Origin: Trichomonas vaginalis G3
Lineage: Eukaryota > Parabasalia > Trichomonadida > Trichomonadidae
DNA length: 64,000 bases
Direction: 5' to 3'
NCBI RefSeq assembly: GCF_026262505.1
Contig: NC_067206.1
Span: 16,140,641-16,204,640, forward strand
Shown: positions 44,209 to 54,360 of the stretch, one piece after another
Position numbering within the stretch: the first letter of the stretch is position 1
How the letters are laid out: each line of letters starts with the position of its first letter
Made by a program: the position numbers and the translations under genes
The notes under the pieces: generated by a model
What the model saw: the letters and a program-made list of their open reading frames with translations, nothing else
What the model was told of the DNA's origin: nothing
The model's database searches: none

Positions 44209-46228
44209 TGTTGCATGCTAAGTTCGGTCAACGATAGAAATTGAGGGGAAATTAATCGTCGAGGAAGTACGATTATGTAAAGTAAAAAATGTTGTGGGAT
44301 TTTTAATATTGTATATAATTTTATAATAAAATTTTTGTGAGACATTTTAAGAAGCACATATAATTTTTTGAATTTAAAAATTAAAGTAGTGTTGAATGAA
44401 TTTATTGATTAATTTAATACGGATATTTCTCAAAATTAATCAAAAATAGGTTTTCAGAGAACTTTTGAGATATCTTTTCAAAATGTCTTTTTGAAAATAT
44501 ATAAGTATTATATCAAATTGAAAAAAGGTATTTATCAAAATTCTAAATTCTTAATAAAAAATAACTTTTCAGAGGATTGTGATTTTGAAAGCATGAGTAA
44601 TAAGTAAAAAATATCTACGATTTTAATGAGGGAATTGTTCCTTATGAGGTATACATTATAACTATATACCTCATAAGGAACAATTCCCTCTTGATAGCTG
44701 GGAAACTTTTCTCTGAATAACTTATCATTTGGAGAAAGTTTCCCAGCTATCTATTAGAAACTAAAGGCTGTGAGGCACTAATATATAATCAGTGCCTCAT
44801 AGCCTTTAGTTTCTTATTAAAAACGAGAAAACTTGTTCGAAATGATAAACAATTTCGAACAAGTTTTCTCGTTTTAAGGAGGGAATTGTTCCTTATGAGG
44901 TATACAGTATGAATATATAACTCATAAGGAACAATTCCCTCTTGATAGCTGGGAAACTTTCTCTGAATAACTTATCATTTGGACAGAAAAAGTGACACTT
45001 TACATGGCAAAAAATAGAGCCTTACTTTTGAGATACTTGAGATTGAAACTGAATCTTATGAGGCGGTGATCTTGAATCACTACCTCATAAGGTTCAGTTT
45101 CATATAAAATTTGTTGCAATTTGTTATTCTTTTGCAATTATTTCTTATAAGATTTTACATCTTTTAGCGGGGAATGTTTGTTATCATGTATATATTATAA
45201 ATATCTACACGATAACGAACATTCCTCGCTAAATTGCTGAGAAACTTTGAGGAAATGTCGAACAATTTCCTCAAAGTTTCTCAGATTTATATAGATCACT
45301 AGAGTCCCCTAGGCACTGATTCTGGTTCAGTACCTAGGAGGCTCTAGTTCTCTAACGAACTGATAAAATGTTTTTAAATTTTTGGATATTGCTACCTGTG
45401 AAGCACTGACTTCAAGTCAGTACCTCACAGGTAGCAATTACATTGAAAGATGGGAGAAACTTTGTCCGAATGTTAAACTATTCGGACAAAGTTTCTCACA
45501 TTTGTAGTGGAGATGGAAGGCTTTGAGGTATATTGTATTAATATATACCCCAAAGCCTTCCATCTCCACTTGAAAGTGTCCAAACTTTGGGTTAATACTT
45601 TGCAATTAACCCAAAGTTTGGACACTTTCTCGAAGGAATTGGAGGGTAAGAGATATACGTTCATATGGTATATCTCTTACCCTCCAATTCCTTCTTAAAA
45701 TGGGAGAAACTTTGTCCGAATGTTAAACTATTCGGACAAAGTTTGTCCCATTTTTTGAAGGAATTGGAGGCTATGAGATACTGATGCAATGTCAGTAACT
45801 CATGGCTTCCAATTCCTTCCTAAAACTCATAAAAGTGGACATTACATGCATATAAAATTTGACATGTAAAGTCCACTTTTTGTGAGCGGGGATTTGACTC
45901 CGTCAAATCCCCTTTTTCGTTTACGAGAAAGCCAAATTCTCTCAAAAAGTTAAGTAGGACCAATTTTTTATAAAAAAAAATCCAATTTCATTATGAATGT
46001 TAATTAATTTATATAATTATTGAATAAAAAATTTTCTTTGAGATTATGAAAAGTTCTTTGAAAAGTTATTTTTTCTCATTTTTAAATATTGTATTAGCCT
46101 ATTTATTTATAATCCAAATTAAATAACTTTAAATTCAATATTTAAAGAATAATTTTGAAGGAATTGAGTTACTTTCCCCGACGATAAAATTGAGAGGTTT
46201 ACATTTTGACCGAACTTAGCATGCAACA
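44209..46228. mobile_element. 2.0 kb hairpin-array element inside the Maverick's right-end gene
   Basis: Terminal inverted repeats of 23 bp (TGTTGCATGCTAAGTTCGGT...) at 44209-44231 and 46206-46228 are flanked by a 4-bp direct duplication GTAT (44205-44208 and 46229-46232). Subterminal sequence is also mirrored (AATTAATCGTCGAGGAAGTA against AATTTTATCGTCGGGGAAAG). The interior carries no gene; most of it is an array of about 19 hairpins. The ends differ from those of the hairpin element at 10918-12887, although the interior hairpins are related. It splits the Maverick's end gene. Confidence 0.85.
44628..45912. repeat. Array of about 19 long hairpins
   Basis: Successive inverted repeats of 50-66 bases, for example 44628-44690 (arms GAGGGAATTGTTCCTTATGA and its complement), one with arms on GATAGCTGGGAAACTTT, one on GAAACTAAAGGCT, one on CGAGAAAACTTGTTCGAA, and near 45446-45500 arms on GGGAGAAACTTTGTCCGAA. 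As at 11603-12592, two kinds alternate: longer ones with GGTATA or GGCACTGA next to the loop, and shorter ones carrying AACTTTG arms. Several units are repeated with small changes. The last is GGGGATTTGACtccgtcaaatcccc, ending at 45912. A truncated unit near 44975 runs into AAAAAGTGACAC, a word also found at the ends of the element at 10918. Confidence 0.92.
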
Positions 46229-46476
46229 GTATAAACTTTATTTTTATCTTTACATCTTTCATCACTTCCAATATATTTATATTTCAATTTTGATTTATTG
46301 GTTTCATATTCATTAACGTTTAATAATTCACAGTCTTCCTTTTTAAATAAATGTTTTATGTATTCAGGATTAAGAATTCTATAATATTGCTTCCCTTTAA
46401 ATCTTTGAATATAAACAGGAACACCATCCTCTAAAATTCGATAATCTATTTTATCTGGTTTTACTTGTTGGGTCAT
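46229..46476 (-). pseudogene. Maverick right-end gene, split by the hairpin element
   Basis: Reverse-strand gene beginning MTQQVKPDKIDYRILEDG inside the right inverted repeat. The start signal TTTTTTTATTCTTACATAAATG is the same as at 23074. The small, basic protein has no recognised domain. The 2 kb element inserted at 44209-46228 cuts it; further coding sequence of the gene lies beyond, around 44080-44208. Its start is duplicated at the left end of the Maverick because it lies in the inverted repeat. Confidence 0.7.
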
Positions 46477-46604
46477 TTATGTAAGAATAAAAAAAATAAA
46501 TTATTTTAAAATTAATGTTAAAAATAATGATACAAAATCGTTCAATATTGTATGAATTCTTACGTTTACAAAAAAAGTCACATAACCCATCATACCCTAC
46601 TACT
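46344..46604 (-). repeat. Maverick right terminal inverted repeat
   Basis: 261 bp, ends ...CATCATACCCTACTACT at 46604, reverse complement of 22946-23206, followed by the ATTATG duplication (46605-46610). Confidence 0.95.
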
Positions 46605-46610
46605 ATTATG

Positions 46611-47011
46611 CATTGCATTAATGATGTAAAGCTATTTTCCATATTTTATTTTGAGTCTTAATATTGTAAGTTATGCAAAGAATGTAGCCGTAAAATAAGT
46701 CATATTTTTACGGCCAAAACTTCCCTCAATTTTGAGAACTAGTGCACGGTTTTGCCTCATACGGGCTATCATTGACAATTTAATGAGCAGGATAATGTGG
46801 CTAATGAAAGTTATAAGTAGAGATTCAATAAACTATTATATATATATATATGTTGAATTTATTGTGTTCCGAATTTCAGTACAGAGAATATCGACATTCA
46901 AGTTAAGAAATCCTGTTTAAACAGAAATAAAGACGACAAAAAAATTTTTGTGTCAAAAAGTTTACAAATGTATATACTATCTGACGAACAGATTCTCAGA
47001 AAGTACTTAAG
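46611..47011. other. Intergenic flank right of the Maverick
   Basis: 400 bases with no gene. A short (TA)n run lies near 46839-46852. Nothing else is recognised. Confidence 0.6.
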
Positions 47012-47437
47012 TCAGGCCGTCAGAGCGTAGTCTGATACAGAAGCTTTGATTGTAGACTTGAGAGTTAGTTTGAGAACTCTTATATTCTCTTCAAACTCGT
47101 TGTTTATTCTTTCTAACTCTCTTTCACTTTCTTCTTCGAGAACTTTGAGTTCCTGGCATTGTTTCTCTTCTAAATTCTTAACTCTTTGGTTGTGCTTCCT
47201 GTCAATCTCGTATTCGTTCTGTTTAAGAAGCTTTTTCTTCATTTTCATCATTTCATTTACTTTAATTTGGGCTTGATCGTATTCGCCTTGCTGTGTTAGC
47301 TTAGCGGCCATCTGCTTAAGGGATTCTACCTCTGGATATACCTTGTTCTTGAGTTGTTGCTTCTCAATTATGTATTTCTTTTCGAGATTAGTTAATTCTT
47401 TGATATGGACGGTATTCATCTTGGTATTGAAGCTCAT
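47012..47437 (-). CDS. Small coiled-coil protein, 141 residues
   Basis: Almost the whole protein is charged helix with heptad periodicity: KELTNLEKKYIIEKQQLKNK, then LEEKQCQELKVLEEESEREL, ending in a short non-helical tail SVSDYALTA. It contains a tetratricopeptide-unlike helical pair around GEYDQAQIKVNEM. No named family; it probably dimerises and may be cytoskeletal or vesicle-associated, but that is only a guess. The start is supported by an initiator 25 bases upstream. Only 47 bases separate its start from the stop of the RPC3 gene behind it on the same strand, so each gene has its own promoter in a very short gap. Confidence 0.75.
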   Translation of the reverse strand: MSFNTKMNTVHIKELTNLEKKYIIEKQQLKNKVYPEVESLKQMAAKLTQQGEYDQAQIKVNEMMKMKKKLLKQNEYEIDRKHNQRVKNLEEKQCQELKVLEEESERELERINNEFEENIRVLKLTLKSTIKASVSDYALTA

Positions 47438-47457
47438 CTCAATTATAAATATTAAAA

Positions 47458-47466
47458 ATAATGATA
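47458..47466 (-). promoter_or_regulatory. Initiator of the coiled-coil gene
   Basis: Reverse strand ATATCATTATTTTT gives the trichomonad TCA(+1)TT initiator, with the A at 47462, 25 bases before the ATG. It lies in the 47-base gap behind the RPC3 stop codon. Confidence 0.6.
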
Positions 47467-47484
47467 TTTTTTTATTAATATAAA

Positions 47485-49011
47485 TTACATTTCAGCAAGA
47501 AGAACATATAGTCTCATTTGATCAATGAAATAAGAGTGGAAACCAGCGAGATTTTTATCTTCCTGAGATTTCGCCATTGTTGCAGTTTTATCAAGTGAAT
47601 CTGCGTGCGCAACATGGTCAGCCTCTTCAATACATGATGTGATCTTATCCCACATGTTCAAAGCAACCTTTCCTATGTTGTTTGCTGCTTCAGCGATGAC
47701 AGAATCTTCATTGTATTTCCATACAAAATACATTTCTTTCAGCATTCTATCAGCTGTTTTCGGAATTGCCTGGATCTGTGTCAATCCCATTCTGCAGAGG
47801 TTGTACATTGCACATCTCGCTTCCTTATCTGAGACAATCGCTTCGTCTTCAAGTTGCCTCGTATCTGCAATTTCTAAGTCTTGTAAAGTTTCGAAAATTC
47901 GACCATGCATCGGACAAAGAGCTGTTTCTGCGAAAGAATTGACGTACATCAATTGGATCTTTCTGATACAGTTATGTACTTTAAAATCGTATACTGTGCC
48001 GTCTTCTGCTGATGTTAATAATCCGAAAATTGATTTCGTACTCGGATTTGATAGTTTATCAAGGCGCTCGAAGAAAACTGTAGCAGGAATATCTGAAAAC
48101 TGTCGATATATGTCTGTTCCGGATAGTCTAGAGTATGGTAAACCTTCATTTCGTAATTGGTCGTCAGAATGTTCGGCCATTTTACGGAAATGGACGTAAT
48201 TGCAGCAGTGCGCGTTAGTAACAACTTTGTCAATGATGATGCCATAGTCTGGACCGAATGCTTTGTTAACATAATTAATTATATATCTTGCGCGAATGAA
48301 TTGGGCGCATGCATTCCAGTCAACTGAATATGCATCTGTAGGAATTTCCTCTTGTTGAGGTAATGTCCTGTTCTGGACTGCCATTGCCTCTTCTTCTTTT
48401 TGTTGTTGAGCTTTTGTAACTCTCTTCTGATTCAATTGCAAGTTATTGATTCTTCTCTCTAATGATATGACATCCTGAGAGGTGAACGGATGATAACTTC
48501 TAATTCCTCTGCAAAGGAAACCCAAATTAAAGAGTTCCTTTGTAACTTCATCAAATTTCTCGAATGAATTAACAGAGTTTGATTCATCAGTTCCTTGAAA
48601 TTCGTTTGCTGTTCTTGTTTCATTTTGATGGAAATATTTCGCGCCTTGTTCAACTGTGCAAATTCCTTGTAATAAATAAATGTATAAAACATCGAGTAAT
48701 TCTTGTTTTGCGTATGCTGTTCGAATTTCTTCAAGAAGAATTGAAGGTGCAGCTAAAATGAAAAGAGGAAGCGTTGCAAGTGTTAAAGTAGCGCGTTTTC
48801 CTTCTCCATGGATGTTAACAACACCATGTACGTACATTGCTAAGCAAACAGTCTGTACATCTGAAACGGATATATTTGTCCTCGAACTGATGAATCCGAG
48901 AGGACATGGACCATAATCGTTGATAGCTTCGGCAACTGTTCTGGCAGTTGATCCGAATAAAACTTCAACAATCATGAGAACAAGATCCCTTTTCAATCCA
49001 CTTGCGCTCAT
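47485..49011 (-). CDS. RNA polymerase III subunit RPC3 (RPC82 family)
   Basis: Part of the RPC3-RPC6-RPC7 initiation subcomplex of RNA polymerase III in the nucleus, needed for promoter opening at tRNA and 5S genes. Its 508 residues are close to the usual 530-650. The N-terminus is the first winged helix (VLMIVEVLFGSTARTVAEAI, then PLGFISSRTNISVSDVQTVC). The most telling part is the C-terminal winged-helix region: ATALCPMHGRIFETLQ-type segment, QLEDEAIVSDKEARCAMYNL, then GLTQIQAIPKTADRMLKEMY, which matches the 'lQeIPrT.DR.p.rtfyLw' signature of the family. A C-terminal coiled coil follows. The ORF is whole and intronless. It is the clearest housekeeping gene of the window. Confidence 0.87.
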   Translation of the reverse strand: MSASGLKRDLVLMIVEVLFGSTARTVAEAINDYGPCPLGFISSRTNISVSDVQTVCLAMYVHGVVNIHGEGKRATLTLATLPLFILAAPSILLEEIRTAYAKQELLDVLYIYLLQGICTVEQGAKYFHQNETRTANEFQGTDESNSVNSFEKFDEVTKELFNLGFLCRGIRSYHPFTSQDVISLERRINNLQLNQKRVTKAQQQKEEEAMAVQNRTLPQQEEIPTDAYSVDWNACAQFIRARYIINYVNKAFGPDYGIIIDKVVTNAHCCNYVHFRKMAEHSDDQLRNEGLPYSRLSGTDIYRQFSDIPATVFFERLDKLSNPSTKSIFGLLTSAEDGTVYDFKVHNCIRKIQLMYVNSFAETALCPMHGRIFETLQDLEIADTRQLEDEAIVSDKEARCAMYNLCRMGLTQIQAIPKTADRMLKEMYFVWKYNEDSVIAEAANNIGKVALNMWDKITSCIEEADHVAHADSLDKTATMAKSQEDKNLAGFHSYFIDQMRLYVLLAEM

Positions 49012-49757
49012 TTATGGATTTGTAAAAATTTTTTAATTTTGCATTGAAAATTATACTCTATACCAGGCTATAAATAAATTCATAATTCTGCCGCTTTTGC
49101 TATTTTTTTTAGAAGGGCTCCCACACTAAGGGCAAATCGCAAAACCTTCTCATATTAAGTATAGAAGTACTTATATGAGGGAATATAATACCATGGTTTA
49201 TTAAGTTTGTTCTCGATGTCTATCTTAAATTCATAATGAAATTCTTTCCAACTTTGAGTATAAAGCCTTGCGTACATAAAATATATCTTCTATATGTTAA
49301 CAGTATAAATAAAATACATTTACCATATAAGTTTGTTGATTAATTAAGCAAATTCAAAACGTCTCATTCATTACTGATATGAAAATGAAGAATATGAGAT
49401 AATATTTGCATATTACTATGGGTGCAAAATATGTTAGCATTGATATTAATCTCTGATATTGTAAAAAAAAATAAAAAATAATTAAAATATGAAACTAACT
49501 TACAGGCATGTATTAGAATGTGGTTATGAAAGTTTTGATTTGCTGATTAGAAATTTAGTGAACCTAGCTTTATTGATGAAAATTGAATTGAAATTGCCAG
49601 AAACTAAGCAAAATGGCATGAATTAGATAGGAGATCATCCGTGTTTGTTCATGTTAATATGATAAATCAATCAAATGATTCACATGAACATGAATTGTTA
49701 CCAGATCTAAAAAAAAGCATTCATTAATATTTATTATCCTAATATAAACACTAATAT
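49012..49757. other. Intergenic region, RPC3 to importin
   Basis: About 750 bases. Upstream of the RPC3 ATG a TTTTCAATG on the reverse strand could be its initiator. A weak inverted pair around GTTCATGTTAA and CATGAACATGAA lies near 49644-49693. No gene or RNA is recognised. Confidence 0.5.
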
Positions 49758-52415
49758 TTATTCCGTTTTATTCATAACATCATTAACTTTTTCTTTCAAA
49801 TATGTTCTTTGTTTTGCGATTTCCATCATTTCCTTTATCTTTCTATGTCTTAGTTTCGGCTTTCTCAGTTTGCTGCACCATGCTCCGAATGCTCCAACCA
49901 TATCTAGAGCTCTTTCCAGACATTCATCACTAGGATTCCTTATTTCATCAATTTTTGTACAGATGCTAATTACCAAATTCAAAGTTGACAATTCAGATTT
50001 CGGATCTTCATCTTTTGGATACTTCAAAGCCAAAACTTCGAAGCATCTACTTATTGCCATCAACAAAACACTTTTTTCATCATCATCTTCTTGCAATTGT
50101 TGTGTCAAATGATTAATAAAAACACCATTAAATTCAACAACAACTTCTTGCAAATTCAAACAATCATCAATCGGCAAATACTTAATAATTGTCATCAAAG
50201 CATCGAAAACAATTGCTTTGCAAGAAATATTCAAAGAATCAGATTGTATTATATTAATAAACAATTCCAAATAAATAGGACTATATTGTAGCATTTCAGG
50301 AATATATTTATACATCTGAATTATCAAATTAGAAGCGGCAAAAATAACAATATTATCTTGAGAATTAAAACTTTCAGTTACAAAATCATTTAATTGATCA
50401 ATTTTTGATTTATCAGATACTAATTCTTGTAAAAATTCATTTGTTTGATCAGTTTCTTGCAATCCAATACTGCATGCAATAACGGTTGTTAAACAATTCA
50501 TTGCTTCAACATATATCATACAATTTGTATTTGTTAACAAAGTAAACATCAAATCCCAAACAGGATATAAATAATTTCTTAATAAATTTTTGTAGACACG
50601 AATTCTTGTCATTAATGTTGATAAATTCGATGTAAGACTTGCCATGTGAACAAATTTAACAGATTCACTAAATTCAGTATTAATAACAAATTCCATTTCT
50701 TTCAAAGTTTTTGACAAATAATCGTCAAAAACCACTTCATTTGACGGACAATTTCTATAAAAAACATTCAAGCATTCGTAGCATCTTTCCAACAAATCTT
50801 CGTTATCTTGTGTCCTTGGCAGCTTAAGAACAGTCATAACTGTTGATTCAATCATGTTTCCGCCCATAGAAATTGACAAAAGATTGTAAACAGAATTCGG
50901 AGAATAACAACGACAAATGTTATAAATAATTGATATAATTCTCAAATGTATCAAGGGATCAACAGCTTCGTCAGTGATACATTGCTTGTAATTGATAAAT
51001 TCCATCATTTGAAGATATAAGTCAAGAGGTGAAGTGAGCGATACAAAAAGTGACGGATGTCTAGCAATTGTCTGGCCAACAACCCAAAGAACTATTTCTC
51101 TGAGCCTCTGGTTATCGGTCTGCAAAAGTTGGAAAATTGTAAAGAAATTGGAGTTTACAAAACCGTCAACTTCTTTCAAAAATCTTTTATCTTCAATTTC
51201 TGTGATTTTGCAAGCGATTATATAGAACAGAACTGCGAATACGTATTTGTCTATCCAATTATCTGATGTTATTTGCAAATTTGACATCGCATTTGCAATT
51301 AATGGAAGATAATCTGTTGGAGATGATTTGCAGAGGCTTCCAAGAGTTGTCATTGCAGCTGATGATAATGTTATCTCTGATGGATCTTCAATATCTAACG
51401 TATCTGTGCTTATTTTGAAAATACAATTCATTATTGGGTCAAAAAGAAGAGAACAACCTTCTGAACAGATATTCTTCAGCTCTTGACTTTGGTCTTTCCT
51501 TATTTTGTATTCGAAATTGGAAAAATCATGCCAAAACTTTAAAGAAATTTTTTGATATTCTTCTGAATCTTCTGATTCAATTGTAAGGCCTCTAAGAGTA
51601 AACTGACTGATAAATTCCATAAATAGTTCAATGCTATGATAGAAATTTGTTGCAACAGAAAGAAGAAAACTATGACAAAAAGAATTAAGATCAATATTCG
51701 GTATTTCGATGATATTTCGTAAGATGTTAAGTATATCAATGATGTATTCTTCGTTTACAAATGATTGGTCTTTGTATCCTGCGGAAATATTAGATAATAA
51801 ATTTAATGACTTCTTTTTCAATTCAATTGTGTCATCGCTATCTGGAAGTAGTAGATTTTGCTTAAGAACGTTTGTCATTTCAAGTATAAGTGGAACAATA
51901 ATAGGTTCAAAACAAATATTGTAAATATCATCGAATATTTCAATACAAACGAATTTCAGATCAATAGGTGAATCTTCTGTGAGGCACTGATCAAGGTATG
52001 ATTTGAGTTTTTCGCAAATTATCTCTGGTTTGATTTGATAAAATAATGAAAACAATCTCGCGCCGTGAATTTGTATTTGTGTATCTCCATAGCAAGTAAC
52101 CATATCGTTAACAACTTCAAATGTCTTATTAATGAGATTTGTACACTCTGAATTTTCAAAAATTTGTTTGAGAGCATCTAAATGTGCTCTTTCTTTATAA
52201 TCTAAGAATCGCCCAAAGATAACAGATGTACTAATGATTGATTTTGGTGGATTATTATGATTAGAGATGATTTGATAAATTAATTCCATGAAAAAAGGAC
52301 TGTTTGATTTCATCAATTCCGAGATTTGATTGTCTGCATTCGATTGAACTTCTGCATTTGGTGATTCGGTCGCATCATAAATCAAAGAAAGTAAATCATC
52401 TGCTGTTATACTCAT
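49758..52415 (-). CDS. Importin-beta-like karyopherin
   Basis: HEAT-repeat nuclear transport receptor that would bind Ran-GTP, cargo or importin alpha, and nucleoporins. With the start at 52415 it has 885 residues, close to importin beta-1 (about 876). This ATG (MSITADDLLSLI) is chosen over one 48 bases upstream because a strong initiator lies 14 bases before it. The N-terminus has the importin-beta pattern of a helix pair with ATESPNAEVQSNADNQISEL, equivalent to the family's 'aL.aT.dpn...R..AE..L'. Further HEAT-like units run through the protein (for example NQRLREIVLWVVGQTIARHP near the middle), and the acidic loop QLQEDDDEKS lies near residue 805. Highly diverged; importin beta-1 or another import karyopherin cannot be separated by eye. 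Confidence 0.75.
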   Translation of the reverse strand: MSITADDLLSLIYDATESPNAEVQSNADNQISELMKSNSPFFMELIYQIISNHNNPPKSIISTSVIFGRFLDYKERAHLDALKQIFENSECTNLINKTFEVVNDMVTCYGDTQIQIHGARLFSLFYQIKPEIICEKLKSYLDQCLTEDSPIDLKFVCIEIFDDIYNICFEPIIVPLILEMTNVLKQNLLLPDSDDTIELKKKSLNLLSNISAGYKDQSFVNEEYIIDILNILRNIIEIPNIDLNSFCHSFLLSVATNFYHSIELFMEFISQFTLRGLTIESEDSEEYQKISLKFWHDFSNFEYKIRKDQSQELKNICSEGCSLLFDPIMNCIFKISTDTLDIEDPSEITLSSAAMTTLGSLCKSSPTDYLPLIANAMSNLQITSDNWIDKYVFAVLFYIIACKITEIEDKRFLKEVDGFVNSNFFTIFQLLQTDNQRLREIVLWVVGQTIARHPSLFVSLTSPLDLYLQMMEFINYKQCITDEAVDPLIHLRIISIIYNICRCYSPNSVYNLLSISMGGNMIESTVMTVLKLPRTQDNEDLLERCYECLNVFYRNCPSNEVVFDDYLSKTLKEMEFVINTEFSESVKFVHMASLTSNLSTLMTRIRVYKNLLRNYLYPVWDLMFTLLTNTNCMIYVEAMNCLTTVIACSIGLQETDQTNEFLQELVSDKSKIDQLNDFVTESFNSQDNIVIFAASNLIIQMYKYIPEMLQYSPIYLELFINIIQSDSLNISCKAIVFDALMTIIKYLPIDDCLNLQEVVVEFNGVFINHLTQQLQEDDDEKSVLLMAISRCFEVLALKYPKDEDPKSELSTLNLVISICTKIDEIRNPSDECLERALDMVGAFGAWCSKLRKPKLRHRKIKEMMEIAKQRTYLKEKVNDVMNKTE

Positions 52416-52424
52416 AAAAAATAA

Positions 52425-52433
52425 AAAATGATA
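52425..52433 (-). promoter_or_regulatory. Initiator of the karyopherin gene
   Basis: Reverse strand TATATCATTTTTTATTTTTTATG gives TCA(+1)TTTTT with the A at 52429, 14 bases from the start codon at 52415. It matches the trichomonad initiator well. Confidence 0.75.
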
Positions 52434-52862
52434 TAAATTATGACATTGAATCATTAAACGCATTTACTGTTAAGGAAACAAGTTGCTGAGATAATTTCGA
52501 TGATTGATTCATTTGTCACTTTTTTCAAATTATAATAATAAGAGGAAAAGAAATTTCTTTTATGGGCCAAGTACCACAGCTACTCCACACTGGGGCAGAA
52601 TTTTTCCGAGACCTCTTATCAAATGAGAGACTTCGAGTAAAAGTACATTCTCTTATCTCTTGTAGGTAGATATGTTATAAGTGATAGTGTAAGTTATGAT
52701 AGATTGTTGTACGTTTGAAAGAATAATCAAAGATTAACAAAACTAAAAATCCAGAGAAACGTATAGAATCTGTGGGGAAATTTTAATTTTATTTTTTATT
52801 AATAATCAAATCAAGCTTTGAAAATATCAGAAAAATAAAGAATACTATCTTATGTAAGAACG
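52434..52862. other. Intergenic region, karyopherin to ankyrin pseudogene
   Basis: About 430 bases, AT-rich, without recognised features. Confidence 0.55.
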
Positions 52863-54360
52863 CTATTCTTTGGCACCATGCGAAATGAGAAGTTCAGCTA
52901 TTTCTTTCCGATTTTCAAATGTTGCAATATTAAGTGCGGTGTCTCCATTTTTATCCTTTTCATTGATATTTGCATCATGTGAAATAAGAAGTTCGACTGT
53001 TTCTTTATTATTTTTATGTACTGCAATGTGAAGTGCTGTTTCTCCATTTTTATCCTTTTCATTGACATTCGCACCATGTGAAATGAGAAGTTCGACTATT
53101 TCTTTATTATTTTCAAATGCTGCTTTATGAAGTGCGGTTTTTCCAGTGTTATCATTTTCATCGACATTTGCACCATGTGAAATGAGAACTTCTGCAGTTT
53201 CTTTACTACTACAATCTGCTGCAATATGAAGTGCGGTGTTTCCATATTCATCCTTTTCATTGACATTTGCACCAAATGAAATGAGAAGTTCGGCTATTTC
53301 TTTACTATTTTTATATGATGCGTTATGAAGTGGTGTTTTTCCATTTTGACCCTTTTCATTGACATTTGCACCATGTGAAATCAGAACTTCTGTAGTTTCT
53401 TTACTATTATTCCATGCTGCAATATGAAGTGCGGTGTTTCCATATTTATCTTTTTCATTGATATTCGCACCAAGTGAAAGGAAGTATTCGATAAGGGATC
53501 GAATACCAAATATAGGTAAATAAACAAAACATTTGTTTATATCATTAGTTTGATCGAAATAAACCAAAAAGGATTCAAGATTTTTGTGATCTAAACAAAT
53601 ATCTAAATTGATCTCGATATTGAACTCATTCATCAAAAATGTAACAAAATCAATGTTGTGTGAAATAATTGCATTTCTCATGCATTGATTATTTGGTTTT
53701 TGAGATTTTAAGCATTCACTCATAATCTCTTTGTTTCCGCTTAAAAATGATAATTCTAAACACTCTAGAGTTATTTTTGAGTTAAATTTCGTTCTTAAAA
53801 ACTTGAAACAATCAACTGACCCATGGTAACAACATAATTCAAGTAATGAGTATTGAGCGAAAGAATATGGATATAATTTGCTTTTAAGTTTTTGATCTAT
53901 ATCAAATCCATCTCTTTCCGTGAATGAAATGAATTTTTCTAAGTCATTATTCATAATTGCTCTGTATATTGTATTTTCTGTATGAACTTCAAGATTTTTG
54001 AAATCAAAAGATTTGTTTATTATACCCATGTTCTTTATAAAACATGAGGCTTGGCGTAAATGTGAAATTGTTGACTTCTTCTACAAGATATTCATCAGAA
54101 AAGAGTTTGACAAGAAATAAATATGACTTTGTATAGCGATTATTATACGGAATGATATTTAAAAAGTCTTCTATAATATTTTTAGGTGGATATTTATTGG
54201 AATCAATCAATTCTGTTTTGATCATTTTGAAAATCGACTTTAATTCTTCTTGTTTTTCCGTTTTCAACTGATATAACACGTTGTATATATCGATATAATA
54301 TTTGTGGGTATTTCTTAGTTCACTGTATTTGTTTGGATGAATGTCTATTAATAGATTGAT
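52863..54360 (-). pseudogene. Trichomonad ankyrin-repeat protein, frameshifted
   Basis: Reverse-strand relative of the intact gene at 54748-56373. The N-terminal family domain (HPNKYSELR, YYIDIYNVLYQLKTEKQEEL, IPYNNRYTKSYLF) is in one frame up to about 54010. The rest (FDFKNLEVHTENTIYRAIMN onward, with about seven ankyrin repeats ending ELLISHGAKE) is in another, so a single-base change lies near 54020-54035. No ATG is left where the relative has MSDQ; a TAA precedes the open frame. Probably a dead copy. The ankyrin part is otherwise well kept, so decay is recent. The two copies are head to head across about 390 bases. Confidence 0.85.

Larger units (their letters stand above)
22946..46604. 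mobile_element. Maverick/Polinton, complete ends, genes broken
   Basis: 23.66 kb, ends AG...CT, 261-bp terminal inverted repeats and a 6-bp ATTATG duplication. Parts in order: small genes; family B DNA polymerase; retrovirus-like integrase; KilA-N protein; PrimPol/superfamily 3 helicase; then mostly on the reverse strand a fibre, unknown proteins, packaging ATPase and major capsid protein; then small amphipathic proteins and an end gene. This is the Polinton hallmark set. Many genes are broken, with roughly fifteen breaks overall and most in the left 11 kb, while the fibre and several small genes are whole. The inverted repeats read as identical, which suggests a recent insertion or gene conversion of the ends. 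A 2 kb hairpin element sits in the right-end gene. Confidence 0.95.

Noticed and set aside
22946-46604. Integrated large DNA virus or virophage rather than a Maverick
   Set aside because: Terminal inverted repeats with AG ends, a 6-bp target duplication, and the integrase plus PolB plus ATPase plus capsid set are the Polinton hallmark. The KilA-N and primase-helicase genes are additions.
52416-52463. Upstream ATG of the karyopherin gene
   Set aside because: A strong initiator lies between the two ATGs, so the transcript would start after the upstream one.
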